Notes: a model not told the origin generated them from the letters alone. A DNA stretch of 64,000 nucleotides from Isoetes taiwanensis (GCA_021234155.1 JAJEKV010000006.1:28194271-28258270); one strand, 5' to 3'. Shown: positions 34,301 to 45,719, counted from the first letter of the stretch. A program made the numbers and translations.

Positions 34301-34720
34301 CTAGAGAACTTGAGTGCATTTTAATGTAGAGAAAAATTCTCGCCAATTCCTAGTTAGTATCACATCTCGATCGCTTACAATAGCTTTGGGTAATCGAAAA
34401 ATAGGGAATACATGCTGCATATAAGCTTTGGCCATCGTCAGGCCATCAGCATTCTTTGTCAGAGGTATAAAACGTGCATACTTCGTCAATCTATCTATGA
34501 TAACAAGTATCTGGATATAGTGATGCACAATACGAGGCAACTTCACAATGAAATCCATAGAGATTTCAGTCCATCTCTCCTCTCGCACAGACGGAGGTTG
34601 CAAAAGTCCTGGAATCTTGCCTCGACCTGCTTTAACCTGCTGAATGTCTCACAAGTTTTCATATCTTCATGCACATCCTCTTTCAAACCAGACCAGTAAA
34701 ACATTATTTTGAGTGATTCA
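34301..34720 (-). pseudogene. Integrase fragment of the Ty3/gypsy element
   Basis: The frame ending at 34301 reads WTEISMDFIVKLPRIVHHYI, ILVIIDRLTKYARFIPLTKN and PKAIVSDRDVILTRNWREFF. This is the integrase core with the first two acidic positions of the D-D-35-E motif (MDFIV; SDRD). Upstream, KACE-like residues of the zinc-binding part (DMKTCETFSRLKQVE) are still visible near 34.65 kb. The frame stops before the final Glu region. Confidence 0.8.
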
Positions 34721-34961
34721 TATGTTTTCCATTCACCTCCATGTCAAGTATAAGGTGTATTATGAAATTCACTCCATAATTGCTTCCGCAAAGTGTCCAC
34801 AGCAGGAACATAAATACGTCCCTTATGATACTAGAGTCCATCCTGGATATCCCAAGCATCAGTTAAATTAGATAGATGCTGCATATTCAGAATATAGGCA
34901 TCCAAGTCATATGCTTGCTTGATATGTTACACCAAAGCGATCTCACATTGATTCATCACAT

Positions 34962-35400
34962 TTACTTCCCGAACCCTAGAAAGAGCATCAGCAATAGAGT
35001 TCTTTTTCCCGGAAAGATGTTTAACACGAAAGTAAACCACCTTGTTTGCCTTGGACTCCCTTCAGCCTGGCTTTGCTGGAATTTCAACGATTTATGATCG
35101 GTATAGACGACAAACTCACATTTGTTACGGAGATAATGTTTCCAGACTTTGAGCGCATGAATCATCTCTAGTAACTTCTGCTCATAGGTGGAATAGTTCT
35201 TCTCAGCAGCATTGCGTTGGCGATTTTCATACGCCACTACTCCACCATCGTGCATGAGTACAACACCAATGGCATAACCACATGCATCTGTGTAAATCTC
35301 ATAAGGCTCACTCATGTCTGGAATCAACAGAATAGGCGCTGAAGTCAACAACCACTTTAGCATATCCATTGTCTGTTGCTGCTGCACTGTCCATTGCCAA
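34962..35400 (-). pseudogene. RNase H fragment of the Ty3/gypsy element
   Basis: The frame contains ILLIPDMSEPYEIYTDACGY, AIGVVLMHDGGVVAYENRQR, NYSTYEQKLLEMIHALKVWK and FVVYTDHKSLKF, the standard order of a plant gypsy RNase H domain (TDAS..GIG.VL, Y...E.ELLA.V.A...WR.YL, TDH.SL). The following part is frameshifted. Confidence 0.85.
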
Positions 35401-36800
35401 TGTTGGTTTTTATTAATATAGTCAGAGTAGTTGCAATCTTGGCAAACTTCCAGGCAAATCTACAGTAATAACTAGCCAATCCCAAGAAACTACGCAACTC
35501 AGATACATTTTTTGGCATTGGCCAAGACTGAATTGCCTCTGTCTTCTTGAAATCTACAGCTATACCCTCTGCAGATACAATGTGGCCCAAATATTCCACC
35601 TGTATTTTTAAAAATTCACACTTGGACATTTTCGCATACAACTTATGTTGTTTGTGCAAAGTTAGGACATAATGCAACTGATCCGAATGCTCATCTAAGG
35701 TCTTGCTGTACACAAGGATATCATCTAAGAATACTTCAACAAAAGTATCAGGACATCCTGCAAAAACCTCATTCATCATTCTGAAAAAAGTAGCAGGAGT
35801 ATTTGTTAGTCCAAAAGGCATCATAAAAAAATTCAAAATGACCAAAAGCTGGTCCTGAAGGCAGTCTTATGTACATCCAAGTCCTCATCCTTATCTGGTG
35901 ATAGCCACTACGCAAAGAAAAATATTTAGCTCCTGTTAATCTATCCATGGTTCCATCAATCCTAGGCAGGGGGTACTTATTCTTGATCGTGATCTTGTTT
36001 AAGGCACGATAATCAATGCACATCTGCATTGAACCGTCCTTTTTTTTAACTAAAATGATAGGAGCACTATAAGTGGATTTGCTAGGCCTCACAAACCCTT
36101 TGTCTAACAACTCATGAACCTGCCTCTTTACCTCCTCTTGTTCCAATATGGACAATCTATGGGGGCTACGAAACATGGGTTTGGATCCAGGCTCTAAATC
36201 AATCTCATGTTTAATCTCTCTACTAGGTGGAAGGCCTTCAGGCAGTTCCTCTGGGAACACATCCTGAAATTCATACAACAGATCCTGCAATTCTCTCTTT
36301 GAATTCTCTATGACCTCACTATCAACATTCATATGACAGCACTCAAAAACGGGATAATATTCATCAATAAATAGAAGAAAACATTGATTGAAAGATTTAC
36401 GTAGCAATTTCTTGACCTGAAGCAACGATACGATCTTGAAAGCTCCCGTCAAAGGACTCCCGTGCAAATAGATCTCACGTCCATCATGCTTCAGCGTCAC
36501 TTGGTGAGTGTTCCAATCTATTGCAATAGGCTTAACCCGCTGCCACCATGTTATCCCCAGCACCACATCATACCAGCCAACATCTAAGAGGTCAAAATCA
36601 AGATTTTCATGGTAGCCTTGAATGCTCAAGGGCACCTAAACAACTTTATGATCCTTCACCTGAGAATCATTCACAAAAGGACAATCAACCTTGTACTTAT
36701 TAGTCTTTACACAAGGCAAGTGCAATTCTTCCACCAATTTAGAAGAGATAAACATGTCAGAAGAGCCACAATCCAACAACACCACAATGTTTCGGCCCAT
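35357..36800 (-). pseudogene. Protease-reverse transcriptase part of the Ty3/gypsy element
   Basis: From 36.80 kb the minus strand reads VVLLDCGSSDMFIS, a retropepsin active-site-like motif with Cys in place of the usual Ser/Thr (D-C-G). VPLSIQGYHENLDFDLLDVG and WYDVVLGITWW follow. The reverse transcriptase shows SAPIILVKKKDGSMQMCIDY, RALNKITIKNKYPLPRIDG, MMPFGLTNTPATFFRMMNEV and the catalytic VEVFLDDILVYSKTL (F-x-D-D), then the LGHIVSAEGI thumb region. A frameshift near 35.83 kb splits it into two frames and an in-frame break follows the protease. Confidence 0.88.
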
Positions 36801-37619
36801 GATCCTGCCTTAGAATCTAATAACCCATCCAGCAAACATCCTTTTCACTAGAATCTACTATAGGGGGAGGCATGAGCAATTTCGGAGCAGTAGGATCTAC
36901 AACTGCTGAAGAAATTTGATTACCAGAGGAAGTCACTACTGGATCTTTCGGTGTAGATGATTCACCAACTGCAGCCAGTGGAACAACAATCCTTTTTTTA
37001 GCAACTGCATGCAACCAATTTGTATCCATACGCGAGGGTAGCTTGTTATCTTTACTAGCTTTTAAGGCACAAGAAGGAGGCTTCTTATCTACCGACAACC
37101 CCTTTCTGCACTTGCTGAAGCCCACAAGAAGGTCTCTGTTGCACTTGATACTAGAGAGAGACAAAGAATCATATGATGGCAGAATCCAACCATACCCCTT
37201 TGCACTGGTTGCCACTAACCGGTTTGTTCTGTTTGCTTGCGACCATGATGCAAGGGTCGTAGTTCTGCCATCGCAGGATGTACTCCACAAACTGCAGCTG
37301 CTGCGTGTCCTCCACGCTACATATAATAGCATCCTGCACGTTATTCTTTGTACCCTCCCACATGGCAACGATGATGCCCAACTGTTCAAAATCATCTGGT
37401 CCCATTCCTGTCCTGAAGAAGAGGCAGAGGTCCTTCCTGCGGTCCTCTTTGATATGTGGTATTACCTGGGCAATTTCCATGCACCATTTTCGACTTTTAT
37501 CGGGAGTTACTATGCGCATGGGTTCAACATTTGGCCCTCAAAAGAGGTCAAGTGCTGCATGAAGATCATTAAAAAGGTTAAGGACATCGCCATGGCTTTT
37601 ACGTTTAGCTAAATTTAAA

Positions 37620-38000
37620 TTAACAAACATCTTAATACAAAAGTGCCTCCAAGGAACGCGACCGCGATCCTTTCGACAACTATATGCTACGTGTTATAAA
37701 TAATCGCGACCGCGATTAGTGAGGGCACTTGAAACCTCACAGATATAGGTAAGCAAACATCTTAAAACAAAAGTGCTTCCAAGGAATGCGACCGTGATCC
37801 TTGGAAGAAATGCAAACAAGAATGTCCTTGTGTTATGTTCTCAACAATCGCGACGACGATCCTTGAGATAACTAAACGCTACATGTTATTAATAAACCGC
37901 TCTCAGAAATCGCGGCCGCGATTTCTGAGAGCACTATAAACCTTAAACTTATACAGATAGAGATCGGCAGCTTCGCGGTCGCGATCCTGTCGAGCTCTTT
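37620..38000. repeat. Palindromic CGCGACCGCGAT repeat cluster
   Basis: Within about 380 bp a unit of about 50 bp (AACAAACATCTTAA.ACAAAA, then GTGC.TCCAAGGAA.GCGACC) recurs and CG-rich palindromes appear. These are AATCGCGACCGCGATT at about 37702, a perfect 34-bp palindrome at 37899-37932 centred on CGCGGCCGCG, and GCGGTCGCGATC near 37977. A related AGATCGCGGTCGCGATCT lies at about 39229. They precede the DUF7869-type gene and could be subterminal or regulatory sites of that element (inference). Confidence 0.7.
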
Positions 38001-38229
38001 TGATTGAAGATCTAAGATACTAATGGTGTGAATTAACTAGTGCTAAAAAAAAGCGTGGAAAATACCTTCTTTAAGGAGGGTTGATCGAGACATGTTGGCG
38101 CAGAAAGTTTCGCGAAGGCGCTGAAATTTTTTTGAAGGCGCTGGATTTCTCGAAGGCGCAAGGAAATTGTAGTGGCAAAATGTGCTAAATGGACTTAAGT
38201 AGGCATCCGTGTCATAAATACGCCCGCCA

Positions 38230-38400
38230 TAAATGCCCGTCATAATGACGTGCGCATCTAATGCCGGCGACGCCCGTCATAAATGCCTGTCATAAATGCA
38301 CCTGTCATAAATGCCCCCGTCATAAATGCCCCGCGGCATTAAGACGGGCGCGGAAAAATATTCCTCGTCAGACAAAAAATTCCCCGTCATAAAGACGGGC
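38230..38400. repeat. CCCGTCATAAATGC short tandem repeats
   Basis: A unit of 14-17 bp, CCCGTCATAAATGC with small variations, occurs about seven times. It is followed by CCCCGTCA(T/G)A.A variants to about 38400. No coding sequence is present. Confidence 0.75.
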
Positions 38401-38754
38401 TACGGCTGTCAATATGTGCTCTGTACAAAATGTACGATGACTGCGACAAACCAAAAAGGCCCCGGGACGTGAGGTAGTTAGAGATGTCGACAGGGATAGC
38501 GCATGTAATTATGGCGCAAAATTTGAATTTTGAAAAGGAATTTGCCCGCCCATGCCACACTGTTTGGAGCAATTCATTCCAAACAAATTCACAGGGAATT
38601 TTTAGCTTAGGCACTCAGGAGAATTCTATAGAGGCGCAAGGGAGGCAGCTGCTGGCGCTCACTAGAATCTAGCAGCTAGACGACATATAAGTGGCAAATA
38701 CAGGCAAGAACCGGTGTCTACCTTAGGATTTGCTATGCATGTTAAAATTTGCTA

Positions 38755-39035
38755 TTCAAATTCTGTTCCTCGAATCATTGTATGCCTTTATAGGGTTTGT
38801 GCATAACTATTCCATCCTACTGTTGCTTTCTTGCTGTTTTTGGGACAATAGTATTCTTCTGCATGATTTGTTGCATGAATTTGATAGGTCAGTTCCCTTC
38901 GATTGCATTGTTCTATTCCATGAATTGTTATATGCCTTTAATAGGTCTGTCTATAATAATTCCATTCTACTGATGCTTTCTTGTAGTTTTTGGGACGTTC
39001 TGATATTCTACTGCATGATTGTTGCATGAATTTGA
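38755..39035. repeat. Tandem duplication of about 145 bp
   Basis: The block with ATTGTATGCCTTTATAGGG, TAACTATTCCATCCTACTG, TTGCTTTCTTGCTGTTTTTG and GCATGAATTTGATAGGTC recurs about 145-150 bp later with moderate divergence. It is hydrophobic when translated, but low-complexity and not supported as a gene. It lies between the palindrome cluster and the transposase-like gene. Confidence 0.65.
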
Positions 39036-39453
39036 TAGGTCTGTTGCTTTTGTATGAACTGTTTTGCTGCATGCTTGAAATGCCCGTTGCTGCATACTCA
39101 AAGGAAATGCACGTTGCTTGATGCTGTTAGAGAACTTGCAGCATATCGAGACCTTTTTAAAAACTCCTAATTTTTGGTACAGAAGTTAGGAACTTGCAGC
39201 ATATCGGGACCTTCCGTCTGCTCAACCAGATCGCGGTCGCGATCTAGCGCAGCAGCCTTGGAGTACCTGGCTCTTACTGGACCGTGAGTACGTGCCTCTA
39301 CTGCGGACCGTGAGTGCTGAACCGGATCACGGTCACGTAATTGTGCAGCATTTTCCAGGTACGTTGACTTGCCCCACCTTTAGGTGGGCACATATAGTGC
39401 TCCACAAAATCGCCACGGCGATTTCTTACAGCATTCCATTATGTTTTTATGTC

Positions 39454-42076
39454 AGGATGGACGAATTGAGGTCTATTTTATTCAATGGAACCAAGGTGGG
39501 GGAGGCTCGTCTACACAACTTCACAAAGCACCATAACTTGCCCTTACCCGAGGGTTTCGCTGTAGTGTCTGTGGAAGTCATTCTTGATGGGAGCATTCCG
39601 TTGCCTTATCCGGAACCCGAAATTTCAATACTAGCAGAGTCCAGAGGGAGTTTTATTTTGTGGCCCAAGAGAGATGTAACTGGGCTTCAAGATAACACTG
39701 CCGTCTCCACTCCGTCTGCATAGATAAAAAAGCTGAATTGGTTGTTGTTAGAGGATCCCACGAGTCCCTTTGGTTCACTACATCGTGATGGGGGCATTTC
39801 TAGGGAAGAACTTCTCGAGAGAAATTGCACACTTTTGCATGACGGCTGTGATATGCCTTATGGCTTGGGTGTGATCATCTTTACTGACCCTAACCAGGCA
39901 GTTGCTAATACTAGATCAGGTGATGACTTCTTGGCTGCCACCTATGCCCTATGCCAGAAAGACCGTCAATGAGATGCCAAGCTTGTGCTGAAATGCCACA
40001 AGTCCACGATTTGGTCAGATGGTCTAATGCTTTAGTGTTGGTGGACAATGTCCCTGTGTCAAAGCTAGTTAGGGCAGTGAAGGAGCAGGTTACCGAGGCA
40101 GAACCTTATGCCATGCAAATTGAAGTTTCTAAGACTCTAAAAACATCTTATAAAATGGTGAATTGCACACCAAGAAAGCCGACCATGGTTAGTAAAGCTG
40201 AAAGAAAGATCACTACAGCTACCCTTACAGACTTTAAAATTTCAATTTGTTGCATGCGAAGATGTTGTGCTAACTTCTCCACAAGCGAAATCACGTGCAT
40301 GCGTACATTCTTTTGGAATATGAGTGCTGCAGACAGGACGACCTTTGCTTACAATATGTTGGACGTCTGCTCAGAAAATGGTCTTGTCCACAAGCTCGTG
40401 CTTAACAACAAGCAAGTGTGCTTGAAGGCATGGCATAAAGCATATGGTATGCCAATGTCCACCTTTTACAAGTGGCGTAAGCTTTTCCTAACTGGACACA
40501 AAGTTGCTGAGCATGGTAATACTGGGTCAAAGAAACCAAGGTCGCATACACTAGCTAGAAATGCTTTGTTGTCCATGTACATAGATGAGAATGCGGAAAC
40601 GATGCCCCACAGGTCAAAAATAACAATTGATGGCGTGAGAGAGAATGTGAAAAGACTGCCATCAGTTCTGACAAAAAAAGACATTCACCAGGAGGTCAAT
40701 GCCAGTGTCGTAGAGATGACAGGCAAGCACATTTCTGCATCTTCATTCTTGGGCGGATGGAAGGAACACCACCCAGAGGTGGCTATAGCAAAGAGGATTG
40801 CCTTCTCAAAGTGCAACAGCTGCATTGTAATAAAAGAGAAAATGGCAAAGACAAGAGATCCAAAGGAGAGAAGAGAATTGCAGTTCGAAAGGAAGGCACA
40901 CATGACAGCGCAGATATCTTGTAGGAGCCTATACTGGTCCTGGAGGGCTCTATCACATCGTACTCCAGAGCATGCACTAACAATCATTCACGACAAAATG
41001 GATCAGAACAAAACTATGGTGCCTAGGCTAGAGAAGCTGGCAAAATCAGTATGGAGGGGAAAGCGCTTGAAAGTCAGTGTTACTGGTGCACTTATGCACG
41101 GCCATGGCATAGGCGCTCTGGGCTATTTCTCTCTCGAATTATAGAAGGATAATTCTAATTTCCATGTAGGTTCTTTGAACCATACACTCAAAACCCTTGA
41201 GGATGGTTTGGGTGACAATTGGGGCCATTTGGAGAGGCAGAGCGCCTGACTGTGCATGGGGGGCAACAATCCTGAACTCGGATGCATTGAGGACTAAAAA
41301 GGTGAATAGCACTGGACAAGATTTCTTAGCTCCACCAAAAGATCTAGCCCATCACAAAGGGCTACCAAGAAGACTTTATTTACAACTAGACAATTGTTCT
41401 GGACAGAACAAGAATAGATATCTATTTTCTTACCTTTCCTATCTTGTATGGTTAGGTGTTTTTGACCAGGTGCAGCTTGGCTTTATGATGGTTGGGCACA
41501 CCCATGAGGACATTGATGCACTCTTTGGAAATTACTCGATCTTGCAGGTCAGATGCACTCACTATTCCTGAACTGATGCAGCTATTCCGAGAATGTAGTA
41601 CCAAGGCACCGGTGCCTTACCTAGTAACCGAGGTTCCTGATTGGAAGTCCTTTGTGAAAGGTTACATTCCTGATAAAAAGGATCGCTTGGTTGGTCACTT
41701 AGAACCTCTACTTTTCAAATTTTGCATGGATGGCCTGCGCATCAGACCTGGGGACTCGTGTCCTGCATGGATGGCCTTTGCTGAAGAGGACCCAGTGCAA
41801 GACCCCACTCTTCCCCATTACGAAGAAGTATTTGTGTCTTGGTGGGTGCTCGTGGCAAAGAAAGGTGCATCTTATGCTCAGCAATATAGGGATTGCTGGC
41901 ATAAAAGGTGGAGGCCGAATCTGAATGATAGACCTCGTTACCAGCCACTCAAAACCGTGGACTATGGCTGGTTAGTCAAGGACAGGCCACAGATGGCTGT
42001 GAGCCCTGCAACTGTAGCGGCTCAACTACAAGAATTACTGGCTAAAGAGGCTAGCGACGATGCTGAGAATTCTTGA
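39454..42076 (+). pseudogene. DUF7869-type transposase-like gene, broken
   Basis: From an ATG at 39454 (MDELRSILFNGTKVGEARLH) the frame runs to a TAG at 39721, continues in frame to 39972, then shifts. It stays open at 39951-41144 through a DNA-binding-like part (HKAYGMPMSTFYKWRKLFLT, resembling a helix-turn-helix). After a TAG at 41142, remains of the same protein continue (GSLNHTLKTLEDGLGDNWGH), then shift frame. The diagnostic core follows: LYLQLDNCSGQNKNRYLFSY and VGHTHEDIDALF (41370-41530), the DUF7869 signature (acidic D of LDN, HTHEDID). One more frameshift near 41.54 kb leads to a C-terminal part ending at 42076. At least four breaks make it a pseudogene. A relative lies at 63.6-64 kb. 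Confidence 0.8.
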
Positions 42077-42344
42077 GGACCACCACGCCAAGACCACCAC
42101 GCCAAGACATTGCAAATGAATGCAGAGTGCACTCAAGTGCAGTTTTATTTATAACGGTGCAATTATTGAGAGAGCATACTAGTATCTTTGTACATAATAA
42201 ATTTGTATGTATGTACTAGATATTTTATGGGACTAGGTTATGCTTAAGAAGTAGATGAAATTACTTGTGCTTAAGCAAGTTAGCTTTGCTAAAAATTCTC
42301 AAAATCCTGTTATTTTCTCCAATTAATGAAATCGTGCTTATTAG

Positions 42345-43513
42345 TGCCAGGCGATTCTGTCCAGAATCCAATCCGGCAGCCTGCTGAGTCAATTTCGACA
42401 CCTCCAGCATTCCTGCTTGGATCTGCTCTGATGTAACCGTGCCCACGTGGCAAAACCATGTGGCAAGGCCACGTGCTGCCTAAGGTGGCTCGTTGGTGGC
42501 ATCCCAAATATTTGGGTTGCTCATCTATTTACACCAATGGTTATTTAAAGGGAAATTTATCAAAATAACCTTAGTTGTTGACTTAATTCCCAAAAAGCCC
42601 TTTGTATTTTTGAAATTCCCAAAATGCCCTTAATTCTTAAGTATTTTCCCAAATAGCCCTTTGTACTCTAAAAATCACCAAAAAGCACGTATTTACAATA
42701 GAGGATCATTTTTTAAGAGGAAGTGGTTCTTACAGATGACAATAATTTGGAAAATAAATTTTAAGAAACATCATGACAAAAATATGCAATAGAAATGTCA
42801 AATAGAATTTCTACAACTGCCTTCATTATGCCTGACATTAGCACAACGTGTGCACTTGTATATGCGTTTTTTTCAATCTTTGTCTTCTGTTCTATCACGT
42901 TTTCTTTTAGGCCTACCAGGAGGATGACATGTTGCAGGAGGTAGCAATTCATTATTTTCAAGAAGTTCAACATTTGGAGGATAGATACGGACATCATACA
43001 AATAGCAAAATAAGCTCTACAAGTAACATGTATGGGTATAAAGCAGGTTCTGCACAAGATGCCCACAAAGGTTCTCCTTCAATACGATTTTTATAAAAGG
43101 CTTATCTCTAGCTTTTGGTTATTTTTAAATTACAAGGAGCTATTTGGGAAAATAGTTAAGAATTAAGGGCATTTTGGAAATTTCACAAATACGAAGGGCT
43201 TTTTGGGAATTAAGTCAACAATTAAGGTTATTTTGGTAAATTTCCCTTATTTAAACCATCAGAATGCATTAACCAATTGAATATATTACCATAAAAATGC
43301 CCCATGCAAGATAGCAATATTGCAATCGTAGTTCATTATTTATTAAACAGTTGCGCCTCTAGTCTAAGGTCTATCAAGGTGCACCACAAGCTTAGAACTA
43401 AGAAAAACATGCGACTATATAATCCTAATGCCAACTGCATTAAATAATTCTGTTAGCCCCAACAACATGCATGCAATTTATATAACAATGATCTGCAAAA
43501 TATTTGGACATAA
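42345..43513. repeat. LTR (family A), second copy, interrupted by a MULE
   Basis: The segment starts TGCCAGGCGATTCTG, preceded by ATTAG as at 32748, and ends near ATATTTGGACATAA. Either side of the 697-bp MULE, it aligns along its length with the LTR at 32748-33466 (TTATTTAAACCATCAGAAT, GCCCCATGCAAGATAGCAA, AAGGTCTATCAAGGTGCACC). Same orientation and position to the right of gag would also allow it to be the 5' LTR of the same gypsy element, separated by the 37.6-42.3 kb block. A solo LTR is equally possible. Confidence 0.7.
42550..43246 (-). mobile_element. MULE (Mutator-like) element, 697 bp, with 9-bp TSD and transposase C-terminal remnant
   Basis: The 9-bp duplication TTATTTAAA flanks the element (42541-42549 and 43247-43255). 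Inverted termini of about 140 bp begin GGGAAATTTA(T/C)CAAAATAAC. A 9-bp TSD with long TIRs is the Mutator pattern. On the minus strand, about 43.00-42.79 kb, the interior reads IYPPNVELLENNELLPPAT, CHPPGRPKRKRDRTEDKD, a stop, then KKRIYKCTRCANVRHNEGSC. That is the PPGRPKK and CCHC zinc-knuckle tail (C-x2-C-x4-H-x4-C) of MULE transposases. The rest of the transposase is deleted, so it is non-autonomous. Confidence 0.9.
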
Positions 43514-43739
43514 AAATAATAATCAAGGGCATAATTGAGCTTGCATGTCCAGTATCCCCTGAATGTAAAATGCCAATGCTCCTACCCAAGGTGTGTACAT
43601 TATAAATGTAGCAGCTGGTTTGGTGTAACCAACCGATTATAGTGTACCTAGATAGGTGCAAATGCTAGGTAGTGCTGAAGAGTGTGGTACTCGCCTTCAA
43701 TAACATTCAGCTAGCAGCATTGGAAGATCCTATGTTCTC

Positions 43740-44712
43740 GCTCTTCCCGGGCCCATTTGGTTGTCTCAATTCTGAGGTGGTGTACTATCGTGCAAATGGA
43801 CGCAATAGCTCTACTCTTTTTCCATAGGTAAATATGTTAATAAGTACTTCTTGAACTCCTTGCAAGCATGGGATCTGGTTTCTATGGTGTGATGTCTTTA
43901 CCAACTCCAAAGCAGTGTTATTCCAAAGCTTACTTGGAAACATATGTCCCAATGCTGTTGATCCTCATTGTCATGCACCTATATGCATCCCTGTTCTTGT
44001 ATATTTCATCTAGAGAACCAGATGGTTTGTTTCTCCTTCCAATAGGCTTAAGATATTGCGGACCCATGGTCATTGTGTAGACGAGGTTTGGAAGACATGA
44101 ATCTCCCATGTTTAGCATTTTTTGGCAGTAGATAATATGACGCTTCAGAGCAGCTCTTTGAAGAGGTAAGAACCCGATCTCTTGTAGAAGAATTCGATAT
44201 AAGATCGTGGACTTGGCCCCAAGTACTTGGGTTAGAAAGGCTTTTTGTACCAGTTTTAAGTCCTCTCAAGTAGTAAGTGATATCATTGCCCTCCATCCTT
44301 CCGCTCCTTCTAAAAGCACTGGCTCCATCAACACCCTGAACAAGTGGGACTAGATTACTGACCAATCATTCTATTCTGTGACAATTGTTCTGCATTTCAT
44401 AGAAAGCCTTCCAACTTGCCATCACCCATTGCCTAATACAAGTATCCCAATATGTTGTTGTAGTGAACTCCACTCTCAAGTATTTGTATACTTGCACTAC
44501 TTCCACATCTGGACCTTGATAATTGAAGTGAGGCTGCCACTGTTGTCTCGAAGATGACACCAAGAGAACCTTGGTTTTGGACAAGTTGACATGCATTCTA
44601 GTGGCTTGGCAGAAAGTTTTCAAGGCATCCAAAAGCTGTTGCATACTCATTGGGATGTAGGCTAAGAGGTCCATGTCATCTATATATATTAGCTGCCAGA
44701 TAATATGGTGGT
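43740..44712 (-). mobile_element. LINE fragment related to the 14.6-17.5 kb LINE
   Basis: On the minus strand the fragment starts within reverse transcriptase at the catalytic box (LIYIDDMDLLAYIP, about 44.69 kb), followed by VNLSKTKVLLVSSSRQQWQP and VYKYLRVEFTTTTYWDTCIR. These align with VVLISSARQP and AYKYLGLEF of the other copy. The 3' part (43.74-44.1 kb) matches 14.64-15.0 kb, including TGTCTCAATTCTGAGGTGGT. Frameshifts are present. It is a 5'-truncated copy, cut just before the active site. Confidence 0.8.
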
Positions 44713-45479
44713 CAAGAACTGTTGTTCATAGACTGTGAGTGTGTCAGGCTTGGTGGGAATGGTGAGTTCTCCCAAGTTCTTGTTGAAGCTCTTTAGGGCT
44801 TTTTAGCTCCAAGTAAAGACATGTCTGTATTTTCTGGATAAGTGTATGGCTACCTTTTTACAGTTTGGACAAAGTCTTGATACCAGGTGTACGATTGATT
44901 TGTACCCAAATCAACAATATCAATTGCAGGTGTCTGAATGTATGGGACTACCTGAGTTTTCCCCACCTTATATTCGTGTTCTTCCATTGTTTCAAAAAAC
45001 AAAAAAAGAACAAGGGTTGTTGGCCATGGGAGCTTGTAGGACGAGTGAGATCAACTGGTGAGACTAGACCCTCCTAGATGGGTGATCAGAGCCGATGTAG
45101 ATGCCATAGAAGCGCAGGCATTCTACCATCTTGGTGTAACTAGATGGATCATATTGAATGGAGCGTGGTAAAGATCCAGTAATGCGATGATTCCACACTC
45201 TCTTGCGAGATCAAAGCCATTCTAGAGAGTGGATGTGTCATGAGGAGCACATGTGGGCTCAAGACTGATAGGCAGAGCATGGGCTTGCCTGAGCCTGATA
45301 CGCGGAGCGTGCAATCCAATTCACTATCTGAAAATGATGCCTCAATTGCACCAAATGATAATGATCACTCCAATAGTGTGGAATTGAGGCGGCCATCTCT
45401 AAATAATCATGGGCTCGGTAATGAATTCTTTTAGCTCGATGAAGAAATATTTAAGATTTTCACCAGCCCTTCAAATACC

Positions 45480-45690
45480 AAAGGCCAAAGGCCAAAGGCC
45501 AAAGGAAAGTAAAGGTCCCCAATCTTAATGGACACATTGTTTGCAATACCTTGTGGACTGTTGATGGAACCATTTTCCAACTTGATATTATGTGTAGTAT
45601 TGAGGTATGTGGCATCAAGCTTCTAGCGCAATTTGTCAATAATGAGATTGACAATACTACCGCCATTAATTTTTGGACATTATTGACCTT
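45480..45690 (-). pseudogene. Retropepsin-like fragment (gypsy-type protease)
   Basis: A minus-strand frame reads KINGGSIVNLIIDKLR, a stop, then KLDATYLNTTHNIKLENGSI and NSPQGIANNVSIKIGDLYFP. This matches the pattern of retroelement aspartic proteases (DGGS.VN.I......L...........ANG....P.G...NV.IKIG...FP). No reverse transcriptase is visible nearby. It is an isolated, broken piece of a second gypsy-type element. Confidence 0.6.
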
Positions 45691-45719
45691 TTCAGACCCC
45701 GAATGTAGCAACTACTCCT

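Larger units (their letters stand above)
33467..37520 (-). mobile_element. Ty3/gypsy retrotransposon body, decayed
   Basis: On the minus strand from right to left: gag-like and linker frames (about 37.5-36.8 kb), protease, reverse transcriptase, RNase H and integrase, in the order typical of Ty3/gypsy. The pol C-terminal end just before the LTR reads like a translated ...GQKSRG tail (about 33.5 kb). Frameshifts separate every domain. A frame at 37169-37519 (EQLGIIVAMWEGTKNNVQDA) is protein-like, but I cannot place it in a known gag. Between 33.5 and 34.3 kb the pol C-terminal part is too decayed to follow. No second LTR is found right next to 37.5 kb. Confidence 0.85.

Noticed and set aside
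35769-36851. Plus-strand frames in the gypsy region (for example 36609-36851)
   Set aside because: They are shadows of the minus-strand protease and reverse transcriptase frames.
37043-37612. 189-codon plus-strand frame (MLSLLAFKAQEGGFLSTDNP...)
   Set aside because: It overlaps minus-strand gypsy gag/linker frames of comparable length. I recognise no domain and its Leu/Phe-rich composition fits an antisense frame, though I cannot exclude it fully.
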